Positions 44,511-52,971 of a stretch of DNA of 64,000 bases are shown here, piece by piece. The notes under the pieces were generated by a model, which saw only the letters and a list, made by a program, of their open reading frames with translations, did no database searches and was not told the origin of the DNA. Each line of letters starts with the position of its first letter. The stretch's first letter is position 1. Source of the DNA: Streptomyces albofaciens JCM 4342 (GTDB lineage: Bacteria > Actinomycetota > Actinomycetes > Streptomycetales > Streptomycetaceae); assembly GCF_008634025.1 (NCBI RefSeq), contig NZ_PDCM01000002.1, positions 3,311,001 through 3,375,000 on the forward strand, read 5' to 3'. The translations under genes were made by a program, and so were the position numbers.

Positions 44511-46757
44511 TCAGCCCAGGTCCTCGAAGCCGGGCGGGCGGCCGTCGTTGCCGTTGCCGCCGGTGCCGGCCGTCGGCGGGGAGGCGGGCGGCGTCTCCGG
44601 GGGCTTCGAGGGCGTCCGCGACGGCGAGTGCGACGGGGTCCGGGACGGCGTCTGCGACGGCGTGTGGGACGGCGTCTGCGACGGGGTCTGGGACGGCGTC
44701 TGCGAGGGCGTCTGGGACGGGGTGTGCGAGGGCGTGTTGCTCGGCGGCGGCGTGTTGGCCGGGCCGGATCCGGCGCCGAGGTCCGTTTCGAGGTCGAACT
44801 TGGCCCCGGTGTTGTCGCCGATCGCGGCGGCGGTGTAGGCGGCCCAGACCTTGGCCGGGTAGCCGCCGCCGTTGACGCGCCCGCCACCGCCGGTGCCCTT
44901 GAGCGTGACCTGCTTGCCGCCCTTGGACTCCTCGCCGAACATGCCGACCGCGGTGACCAGCTTGGGCGTGTAGCCGACGAACCACGCCGACTTGTTGTCG
45001 TCGGAGGTGCCGGTCTTGCCCGCGGCCTGGTAGTCCGTGTTGCCGATGGCTTCCTTGGCCGTACCGTCATTGACCACGCCGCGCAGCACGGAGGTGACGG
45101 TGTCGGCGGTGTTGCGGGTCAGCACCTGGGAGCCGATCGGGTCGGGCAGCTCGGTCTCCTGCGAGCCGTGCTCCGCCTTCTTGACCAGGGCCGGGGTGAC
45201 CTTCCTGCCGTGGTGGTCGAGGGTGGCGTAGGCACCGGCCATCTGGAGCGGGCTGGCGCCCATGGTGCCGAGCGTCATGGCGGGCTGGACGTCCATCCGG
45301 CTGCCGTCCATGCCGAGGCTGACCGCGGTCTTCTTGACCTCGTCCAGGCCCACGTCGGCGCCCATCTGCGCGAAGACGGAGTTGACGGAGTTGTTGGTCG
45401 CCTGCTGGACGGTGATCCGGCCGTAGGTGCGCTCGTCCTCGTTCGGCGGGGCGAACGGCTTGGTGCCGCCCACGACCGGGCGCCGGTTGCGCCCGTCGTA
45501 CACCGTGCCGGGGGTGATCGGCACGCCGGACTGGGTCTTGGCGTGGTTCTCCAGCGCGGAGGCGAAGATCAGCGGCTTGAACGTGGAGGCGGGCTGGAAG
45601 TCCGCCCGGGTGGCGTTGTTCGTGTAGTGCTTGGTGTAGCCCGCGCCGCCGTACATGGCGACCACGTGGCCGGACTCGGGGTCGACCGAGACGGCGCCGA
45701 GCTGGGCGTCCCGGTCCACCTTGCGGACGTCGGGCTTGAGGTCGTCGGTCAGCTTGTTCTTGACCGCCTTCTCCAGCTCCTGCTGCTTCTTCTTGTCGAT
45801 GCCCAGGGTGATGGTCCAGCCGCCGGCCGCGAGTTCCTTCTCGTCGACGCCCTTGCGGATCAGCTCGTCGTTGGCGGCGTTGATGAAGTAGCCGATCTGG
45901 CCGGCCACACCGGGCAGCGGCTTGGGCTTGATGGGCTGCTGGAACGTCTGCTTCCGCCGGTCCTCGGGGCTGAGCCACTTCATCTCGACCATGTTGTCGA
46001 GCGTGTACGCCCAACGCTTCTGGACCAGTTCCTTGCCGCCGGCGGAGGCGATGGCCCAGTCGTACTGGCTCGGCGCCTGGAGGAGGGAGGCCAGGTAGGC
46101 GCCCTGGCTGACGGTCAGCTTGCCCACGTCCACGCCGTAGTACGCCTGGGCGGCGGCCTGGATGCCGTACGCGCCGCGGCCGTAGTAGCTGGTGTTCATG
46201 TAGCCGGCAAGGATGTCCTTCTTGTCCATCTTGTTGTCGACCTTGAGGGAGATGACGATCTCCTGGAGCTTGCGGCTGACCGTCTGCTCCTGGCTCAGGT
46301 AGTAGTTCTTGACGTACTGCTGGGTGATGGTGGAACCACCCTGCTTGCCACGGCCCATGAGCGTGTTGAGGATGCCGCGCGCCGTGCCCCGCAGGTCGAC
46401 GCCGGAGTCCTGGTAGAAGGTCTTGTTCTCGGCCGCGACGAAGGCGTGCTGGACGTGCTCGGGGATCTCGTCGATCTTGACCGTCTCGCGGTTCACCGCG
46501 CCCTTGCGGGCCATGACGGAGCCGTCGGCGTACTTGTAGACGTTGCTCTGGGTGGTGGCCGCCGCGTTGCCCTGGTCGGGCACGTCCACGTACAGGTACA
46601 GGCCGATGAAGCCGAGGATGCCCAGCAGGCACACGCCGAGGAAGGCCCCGAGCAGCTTCTTCCAGGTGAAGAAGCGGCGTATGCCGCCCTTCTTGGCCTT
46701 CGGCTTCGCCCGGCGGTTACGTCCCTGCGCCGCCCGTCTCGCGTCCGCTCGCCCCAT
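44511..46757 (-). CDS. Class A penicillin-binding protein (transglycosylase/transpeptidase)
   Basis: Bifunctional peptidoglycan synthase, 748 aa. A basic cytoplasmic N-terminus is followed by one membrane helix (about 34-57, LLGAFLGVCLLGILGFIGLY). The GT51 domain (about 75-260) has FVAAENKTFYQDSGVD, QGGSTITQQYVKNYYLS and GRGAYGIQAAAQAYYG. The transpeptidase domain has ASTFKPL (SxxK), NSVNSVF (SxN) and AAGKTGTSDD (KTG). The C-terminal tail is a Thr/Pro/Ser repeat (TPSQ, TPSH, TPSR), about a dozen units, then a Gly/Asn-rich end. ATG 46757 is preceded by GGGAG. It appears monocistronic. Confidence 0.95.
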   Translation of the reverse strand: MGRADARRAAQGRNRRAKPKAKKGGIRRFFTWKKLLGAFLGVCLLGILGFIGLYLYVDVPDQGNAAATTQSNVYKYADGSVMARKGAVNRETVKIDEIPEHVQHAFVAAENKTFYQDSGVDLRGTARGILNTLMGRGKQGGSTITQQYVKNYYLSQEQTVSRKLQEIVISLKVDNKMDKKDILAGYMNTSYYGRGAYGIQAAAQAYYGVDVGKLTVSQGAYLASLLQAPSQYDWAIASAGGKELVQKRWAYTLDNMVEMKWLSPEDRRKQTFQQPIKPKPLPGVAGQIGYFINAANDELIRKGVDEKELAAGGWTITLGIDKKKQQELEKAVKNKLTDDLKPDVRKVDRDAQLGAVSVDPESGHVVAMYGGAGYTKHYTNNATRADFQPASTFKPLIFASALENHAKTQSGVPITPGTVYDGRNRRPVVGGTKPFAPPNEDERTYGRITVQQATNNSVNSVFAQMGADVGLDEVKKTAVSLGMDGSRMDVQPAMTLGTMGASPLQMAGAYATLDHHGRKVTPALVKKAEHGSQETELPDPIGSQVLTRNTADTVTSVLRGVVNDGTAKEAIGNTDYQAAGKTGTSDDNKSAWFVGYTPKLVTAVGMFGEESKGGKQVTLKGTGGGGRVNGGGYPAKVWAAYTAAAIGDNTGAKFDLETDLGAGSGPANTPPPSNTPSHTPSQTPSQTPSQTPSQTPSHTPSQTPSRTPSHSPSRTPSKPPETPPASPPTAGTGGNGNDGRPPGFEDLG
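44604..44760 (-). repeat. 12-bp coding repeat in the PBP tail
   Basis: Short units on the GGCGTCTGGGAC/GGGGTCTGCGAC theme (plus-strand view) encode successive TPSQ/TPSH/TPSR tetrapeptides. Several neighbouring 24-bp blocks are nearly identical, consistent with slippage-driven length change of the extracellular tail. Confidence 0.85.
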
Positions 46758-46925
46758 CGCTCCCGCAACTCCAGTCGTTCCGCCCCCAATAACTCAGCTC
46801 ACGAAGCTAACACCGCATCTGTCGACAAATGCTCATCGATCAAGGCTTTTGCCGACGTGACAAAGAGCACCCGTTCCTGGGGGAACCTCCGGTCAAGGAT
46901 GCCGCACCCGGCTGAGTACCCTCTT

Positions 46926-46941
46926 AAAGTGCTATCACTTT
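46926..46941. promoter_or_regulatory. Perfect palindrome AAAGTG-CTAT-CACTTT upstream of the SPFH operon
   Basis: A 6-bp perfect inverted repeat with a 4-bp spacer, 96 bp before the SPFH ATG. TAGGGT follows 4 bp downstream (46945) and could be the -10 box. The second gene of the operon encodes a ribbon-helix-helix protein, so autoregulation through this site is a reasonable inference. Confidence 0.6.
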
Positions 46942-47037
46942 GCTAGGGTTGCGCTAGTACCACCGACCAGTACGGCCCGGGCCGCGGCGCCTTGTGCGCG
47001 GCAGCCCGGGCACGGCCCACCAGAAACGGGGAGAGAC

Positions 47038-48015
47038 ATGTCCGACCAGACACCGGCCGGCGGCAACGACGGGGCGGGCGACGGCGCGCAGCTCACGGCC
47101 GACGCGCCGGAGATGCCCCGCCCGCAGGTCCGCGAGACACCGGCGCACAGCATCCCGGGCGGCCTGGGCCTGCTGCTCACCGTCCTCGGCGCGTTCGCCG
47201 GGCTCGGCATGATCATCGGTGGCGGCGTGCTCGCCTCGAACGGGCACAAGGCGGCGGGCGTCCCGCTGATCATCGTCGGCGTCCTGCTGATGGTGGGCTC
47301 GCTGTTCTGCATGACGGGCGTGAAGATGGTCGCCCCGGGCGAGGCCCGCGTCATCCAGCTCTTCGGGCGCTACGTCGGCACCATCCGCGAGGACGGCCTG
47401 CGCTGGGTGAACCCGCTGACCGCCGACCGCAAGATCTCCACCCGGGTGCGCAACCACGAGACCGCGGTCCTGAAGGTCAACGACGCCTACGGCAACCCGA
47501 TCGAGCTGGCCTCCATCGTCGTGTGGCAGGTCGAGGACACCGCGCAGGCGCTCTTCGAGGTCGACGACTTCCTGGAGTTCGTCGCCACCCAGACCGAGGC
47601 GGCGGTACGCCACATCGCGATCGAGTACCCGTACGACGCGCACGACGAGGACGCGCTGTCGCTGCGCGGCAACGCCGAGGAGATCACCGAGAAGCTGGCC
47701 GTCGAGCTGACCGCCCGGGTGCAGGCCGCGGGCGTACGGATCATCGAGTCCCGCTTCAGCCACCTCGCGTACGCTCCGGAGATCGCCTCGGCGATGCTCC
47801 AGCGGCAGCAGGCCGGCGCGGTGGTGGCGGCCCGCCAGCAGATCGTCGAGGGCGCGGTCGGCATGGTCGAGCAGGCGCTGGCCCGCATCAGCGAGCAGGA
47901 CATCGTGGAACTGGACGAGGAGCGTAAGGCGGCCATGGTCAGCAACCTGATGGTGGTGCTGTGCGGCGACCGGGCCGCCCAGCCCGTACTGAACACCGGC
48001 TCCCTCTACCAGTGA
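47038..48015 (+). CDS. SPFH/Band 7 (stomatin-flotillin-like) membrane protein
   Basis: A 325-aa membrane scaffold protein from ATG 47038 (GGGGAGAG upstream). A disordered N-terminus (1-40) is followed by two hydrophobic segments ([38 protein letters not shown]). The SPFH domain starts at [20 protein letters not shown] and continues through [20 protein letters not shown] and [20 protein letters not shown] to [18 protein letters not shown] coiled-coil/Ala-Gln-rich end ([20 protein letters not shown]) follows. Such proteins organise membrane microdomains. The stop overlaps the start of the downstream DNA-binding gene. Confidence 0.92.
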   Translation: MSDQTPAGGNDGAGDGAQLTADAPEMPRPQVRETPAHSIPGGLGLLLTVLGAFAGLGMIIGGGVLASNGHKAAGVPLIIVGVLLMVGSLFCMTGVKMVAPGEARVIQLFGRYVGTIREDGLRWVNPLTADRKISTRVRNHETAVLKVNDAYGNPIELASIVVWQVEDTAQALFEVDDFLEFVATQTEAAVRHIAIEYPYDAHDEDALSLRGNAEEITEKLAVELTARVQAAGVRIIESRFSHLAYAPEIASAMLQRQQAGAVVAARQQIVEGAVGMVEQALARISEQDIVELDEERKAAMVSNLMVVLCGDRAAQPVLNTGSLYQ

Positions 48016-48350
48016 GCGAGGGCGGCTCCCAGGACGCGACCGGGGCCACCGGCCCCGGGGACGGCGGGCAGGCGCCGAAGCGGCGGGCGGCGCAGCGGCG
48101 CAAGCAGATGCTGCTGCGGCTCGACCCGCTGGTGCACGACGCGCTCGCCCGCTGGGCCGACGACGAACTGCGCAGCGCCAACGCCCAGGTCGAGTTCCTG
48201 CTGCGGAAGGCGCTGGCGGACGCCGGCCGGCTGCCGAAGGGCGCGGGCGGCCTGCCCCGGCGGGGGCGGCCGCCGAAGCCGGCGCAGCCGCGGGAGCCGG
48301 CGGGGGACGAGGAGCCGCCGGGCCCGGAGGGCGCCGGACCGCGGGAGTGA
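48012..48350 (+). CDS. Ribbon-helix-helix (Arc/HicB-type) DNA-binding protein
   Basis: A 112-aa protein. GTG 48012 overlaps the SPFH stop (GTGA), so the two are translationally coupled. Residues about 30-68 (RKQMLLRLDPLVHDALARWA, DDELRSANAQVEFLLRKAL) have the RHH pattern: a basic beta strand KQMLLRLD, then two helices with the SANAQVEFLLR dimer motif. The flanks are disordered and basic at the N-terminus, Pro/Gly/Arg-rich with an acidic end at the C-terminus. It is likely the transcriptional regulator of its own operon, through the palindrome at 46926. It could also be an antitoxin, but no toxin gene is present; the partner is the SPFH protein. Confidence 0.85.
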   Translation: MSEGGSQDATGATGPGDGGQAPKRRAAQRRKQMLLRLDPLVHDALARWADDELRSANAQVEFLLRKALADAGRLPKGAGGLPRRGRPPKPAQPREPAGDEEPPGPEGAGPRE

Positions 48351-48412
48351 GAGCCAAAGGCCGGGGGCCCGGCCCGTGCGCGGGCGGGGTCCCCGGCACC
48401 CTTTTCCCCGGC

Positions 48413-48445
48413 TATACACCATGGGTATACACACCATGTAGTGTG
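48413..48445. promoter_or_regulatory. PadR-type operator before ABC unit 1
   Basis: TATAC (48413-48417) with GTATA (48425-48429), and CACAC (48430-48434) with GTGTG (48441-48445) around CATG. The block CTATACACC-N4-GTATACAC also occurs before the intact padR gene as CTATGCACC-N4-GTATACAC (51708-51728). This supports a shared operator for the PadR protein. Confidence 0.65.
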
Positions 48446-48449
48446 TGGC

Positions 48450-48574
48450 ATGTCCATTGGGGCAGGTCCCTCGGGGCGGCCGCGCACCGTATCCGTACGG
48501 CTTCGGCGCCCCCGGCAGCGGCGTCGGCCGCCGCCGTCCGGACCACCCCTGCCCGTACTTCCGGAGGCCCTCGT
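48450..48574 (+). pseudogene. Vestigial padR start and leader of ABC unit 1
   Basis: ATGTCCATTGG at 48450 matches the intact padR start ATGTCAATCGG (51761) and follows the same operator-like leader. After MSIG the similarity ends, and the frame has no PadR content. Only about 120 bp remain before the ATPase start, where an intact padR would need about 520. The simplest reading is a deletion that removed padR from this copy while keeping the promoter. Confidence 0.55.
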
Positions 48575-49261
48575 ATGACCCCGGCCGGTTCCCTGCTCAC
48601 GGCCCGCGCGCTGCACAAGGCGTACGGCTCGACCCCCGCGCTCGACGGCGCGGACTTCTCCATCCACCCGGGCGAGGTCGTCGCCGTCATGGGCCCCTCC
48701 GGCTCCGGCAAGTCGACCCTGCTGCACTGCCTGGCCGGGATCATCCGCCCGGACTCCGGCAGCGTGCTCTACGGCTCCCGCGACCTGACCCGGATGTCCG
48801 ACGCGCAGCGCAGCGCCCTGCGGCGCTCCGACTTCGGCTTCGTCTTCCAGTTCGGCCAGCTGGTCCCCGAACTGACCTGCCTGGAGAACGTGGCGCTGCC
48901 GCTGCGCCTGAACGGCGTCAAGCGCAAGGAGGCCGAGGAGCGCTCGCTGGAGTGGCTGGAGCGGCTGGAGGTCGGCGAGGTCGGGGCCAAGCGGCCCGGC
49001 GAGGTCTCCGGCGGCCAGGGCCAGCGGGTCGCGGTGGCCCGCGCGCTGGCCGCCCGCCCCCGCGTGATCTTCGCCGACGAGCCCACCGGCGCCCTCGACT
49101 CCCTCAACGGCGAGCGCGTGATGTCCCTGCTGACCGACGCGGCCCGGGACACCAGCGCCGCCGTCGTCCTGGTCACCCACGAAGCACGCGTCGCCGCCTA
49201 CTCCGACCGCGAGATCGTCGTCCGCGACGGCAAGGCCCGGGAAATGGCGGGTCTGGCATGA
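48575..49261 (+). CDS. ABC transporter ATPase, unit 1 (LolD/MacB type)
   Basis: A 228-aa nucleotide-binding subunit from ATG 48575 with GGAGG 7 nt upstream. GPSGSGKST is Walker A, FQFGQLVPELT the Q-loop, VSGGQGQRVAVARALA the signature, VIFADEPTGALDS Walker B and VTHEARVAAYSDR the switch histidine. These belong to the MacB/LolD group that powers FtsX-like permeases for export or mechanotransmission rather than import. The stop overlaps the permease start (ATGA). Over most of its length the DNA is nearly identical to the ATPase gene at 52282. Confidence 0.94.
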   Translation: MTPAGSLLTARALHKAYGSTPALDGADFSIHPGEVVAVMGPSGSGKSTLLHCLAGIIRPDSGSVLYGSRDLTRMSDAQRSALRRSDFGFVFQFGQLVPELTCLENVALPLRLNGVKRKEAEERSLEWLERLEVGEVGAKRPGEVSGGQGQRVAVARALAARPRVIFADEPTGALDSLNGERVMSLLTDAARDTSAAVVLVTHEARVAAYSDREIVVRDGKAREMAGLA

Positions 49262-51675
49262 CCGCCCTTGAGCACCGCCCCGGCCCCACGGAGCAGCGGG
49301 AACCGTCCGGCAAGGCCCCGGCCGGGCTCGCCGTGTGGGTGCGCGACCTCGTCATGGGCATGCGCTTCGCGGTCGGCAGCGGCCGCGAGGGCTGGGTCCG
49401 TACGGCGCTGACCGCCGTCGGCGTCGGCCTGGGCGTGGCGCTGCTGCTGGGCGCCTCCTCCGTACCGAACCTGCTGGCCAACCGCGCCGAGCGCAGCAAC
49501 GCGCGCAACATCGAGTTCGGGGAGCAGCAGGCGCAGCGCTCCGACAGCTCCTTCCTCTTCCACCGGGTGGGTTCCCAGTTCCGCGGCGAGAGCGTGGACG
49601 GCGTGCTGCTGCGCCCGGAGGGCGGCCACCCCGCGCTGCCGCCCGGCGTGGACAAGGTGCCCGGGCCGGGCGAGGCGGTCGTCTCCCCCGCCCTGAAGGA
49701 GCTCCTGGAGTCGCCGGACGGCAAGCTGCTGCACGACCGGCTCCCGTATCGCGTGGTCGGCACCATCGGCACAGCCGGTCTGATCGGCCCCAGCGAGTAC
49801 TTCTACTACGCGGGCAGCGACCAGCTCGTCCTGAAGGACGGGAACGGGACCAACCGCGCCGACACCTACGGGTGGCAGGTCCAGTCCCCCGGCATGGACC
49901 CGGTTCTGATGGTGCTGATCCTGGTGGGCTGCGTCGTGCTGCTGATGCCGGTGGCCATCTTCATCGCCACCGCCGTCCGCTTCGGCGGCGAGCGGCGCGA
50001 CCGGCGGCTGGCCGCGCTGCGGCTGGTGGGCGCCGACAACCACATGGCGCGCCGGATCGCCGCCGGGGAGGCCCTGCTCGGTTCGCTGTTCGGGCTCGCC
50101 GTCGGCGCCGGGCTGTTCCTGTTCGGCCGGCAGTTCATCGGCGCGGTCGACATCAGCACTCTCAACGCCTTTCCCAGCGACCTGTCGCCGGTGCCCGCCC
50201 TGGCCGTGCTGATCCTGCTGGCCGTGCCGGCGTCCGCCGTCGTCGTGACGGTCCTCGCGCTGCGCGGCATCGCCATCGAGCCGCTGGGCGTCGTCCGCAG
50301 CGCGGTGCCGCGCCGCCGGCGGCTGTGGTGGCGGCTGCCGATCCCGGTCATCGGCCTGGTGGTGCTGGCGGCGTTCGGCACGGTCGACAAGAAGACCGGC
50401 TCGGTCAACACGTACATGATCGGCGGCGGCGCGGTGCTGACGCTGCTCGGCCTGACGATGCTGCTGCCCTGGCTGGTGGAGGCGGTCGTGGCGCGCTTCA
50501 AGGGCGGCCCGGTCCCCTGGCAGCTGGCCACCCGCCGGCTCCAGCTGAGCAGCAGCAGCGCGGCCCGCGCGGTCAGCGGCATCACCGTCGCCGTGGCCGG
50601 TGCCATCGCGTTGCAGATGCTGTTCACCGCCGTCGGCGACGACTACACAAAGCCCACCGGGCAGGACGCGTCGCGGGCACAGCTCCAGGTGATGCTCCCG
50701 GCCCGGGACGGCGCCGGCACGCAGGAGATGATCGACGCGTTCAACGGGACGAAGGGCGTCAGCGGCGTCATCGCCACCATCAACTCGCGGGTCGTCTCCC
50801 CCGGTCCGGAACGGGACGAGGGCGGCCTCCCGCTGAGCACCTCGCTCACCGTCGGCAGCTGCGAGACCCTCCAGGAGATCGCCCGGCCGGGCCCGTGCCG
50901 GGACGGCGACGTCTTCCTGATCAAGGGCGGTCCCGGCTCCTACATGGACGAGAACCTGCCCAAGGTCACGTCCCCCGGCGCCACCGTGCTGCTCAACGAC
51001 TTCGACGAGAACGGCAAGCTCAAGGGACGGCCCAGCCCCTGGGCCCTGCCCCGGACGATCCGCCCCGTCGACGCCCGGCCCGACCCGTCCGGTGAGCAGA
51101 ACACCGGCCTGTTCGCCACCACGGGCGCGATCGACGTCAGGAAGCTGCCCGACCCCACGGCGCGGGCCATGGTGCGGCTCGACCCGTCCGTCCCGGACGC
51201 CGCCGAGCACGCCCGCAACACCGCGGCCCGCATCGACGTGACGGCCAACGCCTTCCAGCTCGTGGACACCAGCGACGACCGGCGCTTCGTCAGCGTCCGC
51301 AACGGCCTGCTGATCGCGTCGGTGGCGACCATGACGCTGATCGCCGCCAGCATGCTGGTCACCACCCTGGAACAGCTGCGCGAACGCCGCCGTCTGCTGT
51401 CGGTCCTGGTCGCCTTCGGCACCCGGCGCGGCACACTCGCCTGGTCCGTGCTGTGGCAGACCGCCATTCCGATGGTGCTCGGCCTGGCGCTGGCGGTGGC
51501 CGGCGGCATCGGGCTCGGCCGGGTGCTGCTGGGCCTGGCGGACAAGACCGGCGTCGCGTGGTCGGTGGTGTGGCCGCTGCCGCTGTTCGGTGCCGGGCTG
51601 GTGCTGCTCGTCACGCTGCTCAGCCTGCCGCCGCTGTGGCGGATGATGCGGGCGGACGGGCTGCGTACGGAGTGA
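49258..51675 (+). CDS. FtsX/MacB-like ABC permease, unit 1
   Basis: An 805-aa permease, ATG 49258 overlapping the ATPase stop. It has the doubled FtsX layout: helix 1 after RDLVMGMRFAVGSGREGW (TALTAVGVGLGVALLLGASS), a first extracytoplasmic domain, three helices (PVLMVLILVGCVVLLMPVAI, then a coupling helix with ERRDRRLAALRLVGA), a central pair of helices, and a second extracytoplasmic domain. The last three helices end in SLPPLWRMMRADGLRTE. The second domain contains C-x11-C-RDGDVF, conserved in all three permeases of the locus. Substrate is unknown; relatives export antimicrobial peptides, lipids or lipoproteins. A terminator palindrome follows. Confidence 0.92.
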   Translation: MTALEHRPGPTEQREPSGKAPAGLAVWVRDLVMGMRFAVGSGREGWVRTALTAVGVGLGVALLLGASSVPNLLANRAERSNARNIEFGEQQAQRSDSSFLFHRVGSQFRGESVDGVLLRPEGGHPALPPGVDKVPGPGEAVVSPALKELLESPDGKLLHDRLPYRVVGTIGTAGLIGPSEYFYYAGSDQLVLKDGNGTNRADTYGWQVQSPGMDPVLMVLILVGCVVLLMPVAIFIATAVRFGGERRDRRLAALRLVGADNHMARRIAAGEALLGSLFGLAVGAGLFLFGRQFIGAVDISTLNAFPSDLSPVPALAVLILLAVPASAVVVTVLALRGIAIEPLGVVRSAVPRRRRLWWRLPIPVIGLVVLAAFGTVDKKTGSVNTYMIGGGAVLTLLGLTMLLPWLVEAVVARFKGGPVPWQLATRRLQLSSSSAARAVSGITVAVAGAIALQMLFTAVGDDYTKPTGQDASRAQLQVMLPARDGAGTQEMIDAFNGTKGVSGVIATINSRVVSPGPERDEGGLPLSTSLTVGSCETLQEIARPGPCRDGDVFLIKGGPGSYMDENLPKVTSPGATVLLNDFDENGKLKGRPSPWALPRTIRPVDARPDPSGEQNTGLFATTGAIDVRKLPDPTARAMVRLDPSVPDAAEHARNTAARIDVTANAFQLVDTSDDRRFVSVRNGLLIASVATMTLIAASMLVTTLEQLRERRRLLSVLVAFGTRRGTLAWSVLWQTAIPMVLGLALAVAGGIGLGRVLLGLADKTGVAWSVVWPLPLFGAGLVLLVTLLSLPPLWRMMRADGLRTE

Positions 51676-51679
51676 GCCG

Positions 51680-51709
51680 AGCGCCGCCGGGCCCGGGCCC
51701 GGCGGCGCT
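51680..51709. terminator. 30-bp perfect palindrome terminator after ABC unit 1
   Basis: AGCGCCGCCGGGCCC (51680-51694) is followed directly by its complement GGGCCCGGCGGCGCT (51695-51709), 5 bp after the permease stop and just before the padR promoter. Confidence 0.8.
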
Positions 51710-51739
51710 ATGCACCGCACGTATACACCACGGCTGTAC
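51708..51739. promoter_or_regulatory. PadR operator/promoter region of ABC unit 2
   Basis: CTATGCACC followed by GTATACACCACGGCTGTAC (51721-51739), with outer GTA/TAC symmetry. It shares the CTATNCACC-N4-GTATACAC arrangement with the leader at 48411. It lies 22 bp before the padR ATG. Confidence 0.6.
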
Positions 51740-51760
51740 CGACGAAGTAAGGTGGTCCGC

Positions 51761-52285
51761 ATGTCAATCGGTCATACGCTGCTGGGCCTCCTGGAGTCCG
51801 GCCCCCGCCATGGCTACGACCTGAAGCGCGCGTTCGACGAGCACTTCGGCCACGACCGTCCGCTGCACTACGGACAGGTCTACTCGACCATGTCCCGGCT
51901 GCTGAAGAACGGTCTCGTCGAGGTGGACGGCGTCGAGGCGGGCGCGGGTCCGGAGCGCAAGCGGTACGCCATCACGGACGCCGGCGTGACCGACGTCGCC
52001 CAGTGGCTGGCCCGCCCCGAGAAGCCCGAGCCGTACCTCCAGTCGACGCTGTACACCAAGGTGGTGCTGGCCCTGCTCACCGGCCGGGACGCCGCCGAGC
52101 TGCTGGACACCCAGCGCACCGAGCACCTGCGGCTGATGCGCGGCCTGACCGAGCGCAAGCGCAAGGGCGACCTCGCCGACCAGCTCATCTGCGACCACGC
52201 CCTGTTCCACCTGGAGGCGGACCTGCGCTGGCTGGAGCTGACGGCCGCGCGCCTGGACAAGCTGGCCGCGGTGATCGGCTCGTGA
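51761..52285 (+). CDS. PadR-family transcriptional regulator
   Basis: A 174-aa regulator from ATG 51761 with AAGGTGG 6 nt upstream. The winged helix spans about residues 1-80: MSIGHTLLGLLESGPRHGYD, LKRAFDEHFGHDRPLHYGQV, YSTMSRLLKNGLVEVDGV and GPERKRYAITDAG. The C-terminal helical dimerisation domain (LALLTGRDAAELLDTQRTEH, LRLMRGLTERKRKGDLADQL) makes it a Vir-type, subfamily 1 PadR, typical of drug-responsive repressors of ABC exporters. Its stop overlaps the ATPase 2 start (GTGA). It is likely to repress both ABC units because both carry related leaders. Confidence 0.93.
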   Translation: MSIGHTLLGLLESGPRHGYDLKRAFDEHFGHDRPLHYGQVYSTMSRLLKNGLVEVDGVEAGAGPERKRYAITDAGVTDVAQWLARPEKPEPYLQSTLYTKVVLALLTGRDAAELLDTQRTEHLRLMRGLTERKRKGDLADQLICDHALFHLEADLRWLELTAARLDKLAAVIGS

Positions 52286-52971
52286 CGCCCGCGGGATCGC
52301 TGCTGGCCGCCGAGGGGCTGCACAAGGCGTTCGGGCGGACCACCGCGCTGGACGGGGTGGACTTCTCCATCCACCCGGGCGAGGTCGTCGCCGTCATGGG
52401 CCCCTCCGGCTCCGGCAAGTCGACCCTGCTGCACTGCCTGGCGGGCATCGTCCTGCCGGACTCCGGCACGGTCCGCTACGGCGACCACGACGTGACGGGC
52501 ATGAACGACGCCCAGCGCAGTGCCCTGCGGCGCTCCGACTTCGGCTTCGTCTTCCAGTTCGGCCAGCTGGTCCCCGAACTGACCTGCCTGGAGAACGTGG
52601 CGCTGCCGCTGCGCCTGAACGGCGTCAAGCGCAAGGAGGCGCAGCGGCACGCCCGCGAGTGGCTGGAGCGCCTGGAGGTCGAGGACACCGCGGGCAGCCG
52701 GCCCGGCGAGGTCTCCGGCGGCCAGGGCCAGCGCGTCGCGGTGGCCCGCGCGCTGGCCGCCCGCCCCCGCGTGATCTTCGCCGACGAGCCCACCGGCGCC
52801 CTCGACTCCCTCAACGGCGAGCGCGTGATGTCCCTGCTGACCGATGCCGCCCGGGACACCAACGCGGCCGTCGTCCTGGTCACCCACGAAGCACGCGTCG
52901 CCGCCTACTCCGACCGCGAGATCGTCGTCCGCGACGGCAAGGTGAAGGACATGCTGGCGGGCCTGATATGA
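52282..52971 (+). CDS. ABC transporter ATPase, unit 2
   Basis: A 229-aa ATPase from GTG 52282, overlapping the padR stop. It has the same motifs as the unit 1 ATPase (GPSGSGKST, FQFGQLVPELT, VSGGQGQRVAVARALA, FADEPTGALDS, VTHEAR). Differences cluster at the N-terminus, after AGIVLPDSG and around residues 130-150 (AQRHAREWLERLEVEDTAGS). Elsewhere even silent sites agree with unit 1. It is followed by two permease genes, so one ATPase may serve both. Confidence 0.94.
   Translation: MTPAGSLLAAEGLHKAFGRTTALDGVDFSIHPGEVVAVMGPSGSGKSTLLHCLAGIVLPDSGTVRYGDHDVTGMNDAQRSALRRSDFGFVFQFGQLVPELTCLENVALPLRLNGVKRKEAQRHAREWLERLEVEDTAGSRPGEVSGGQGQRVAVARALAARPRVIFADEPTGALDSLNGERVMSLLTDAARDTNAAVVLVTHEARVAAYSDREIVVRDGKVKDMLAGLI

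Noticed and set aside
46758..47037. SPFH-RHH pair as a conventional toxin-antitoxin module
   Set aside because: The upstream partner is a full SPFH membrane protein with no toxin-like domain, so only the regulatory layout is similar.
48445..49257. Extended start for ABC permease 1 giving 1076 residues
   Set aside because: The upstream part is the wrong frame of the ATPase gene. The ATGA overlap at 49258 is the natural start and the ATPase motifs are intact in their own frame.
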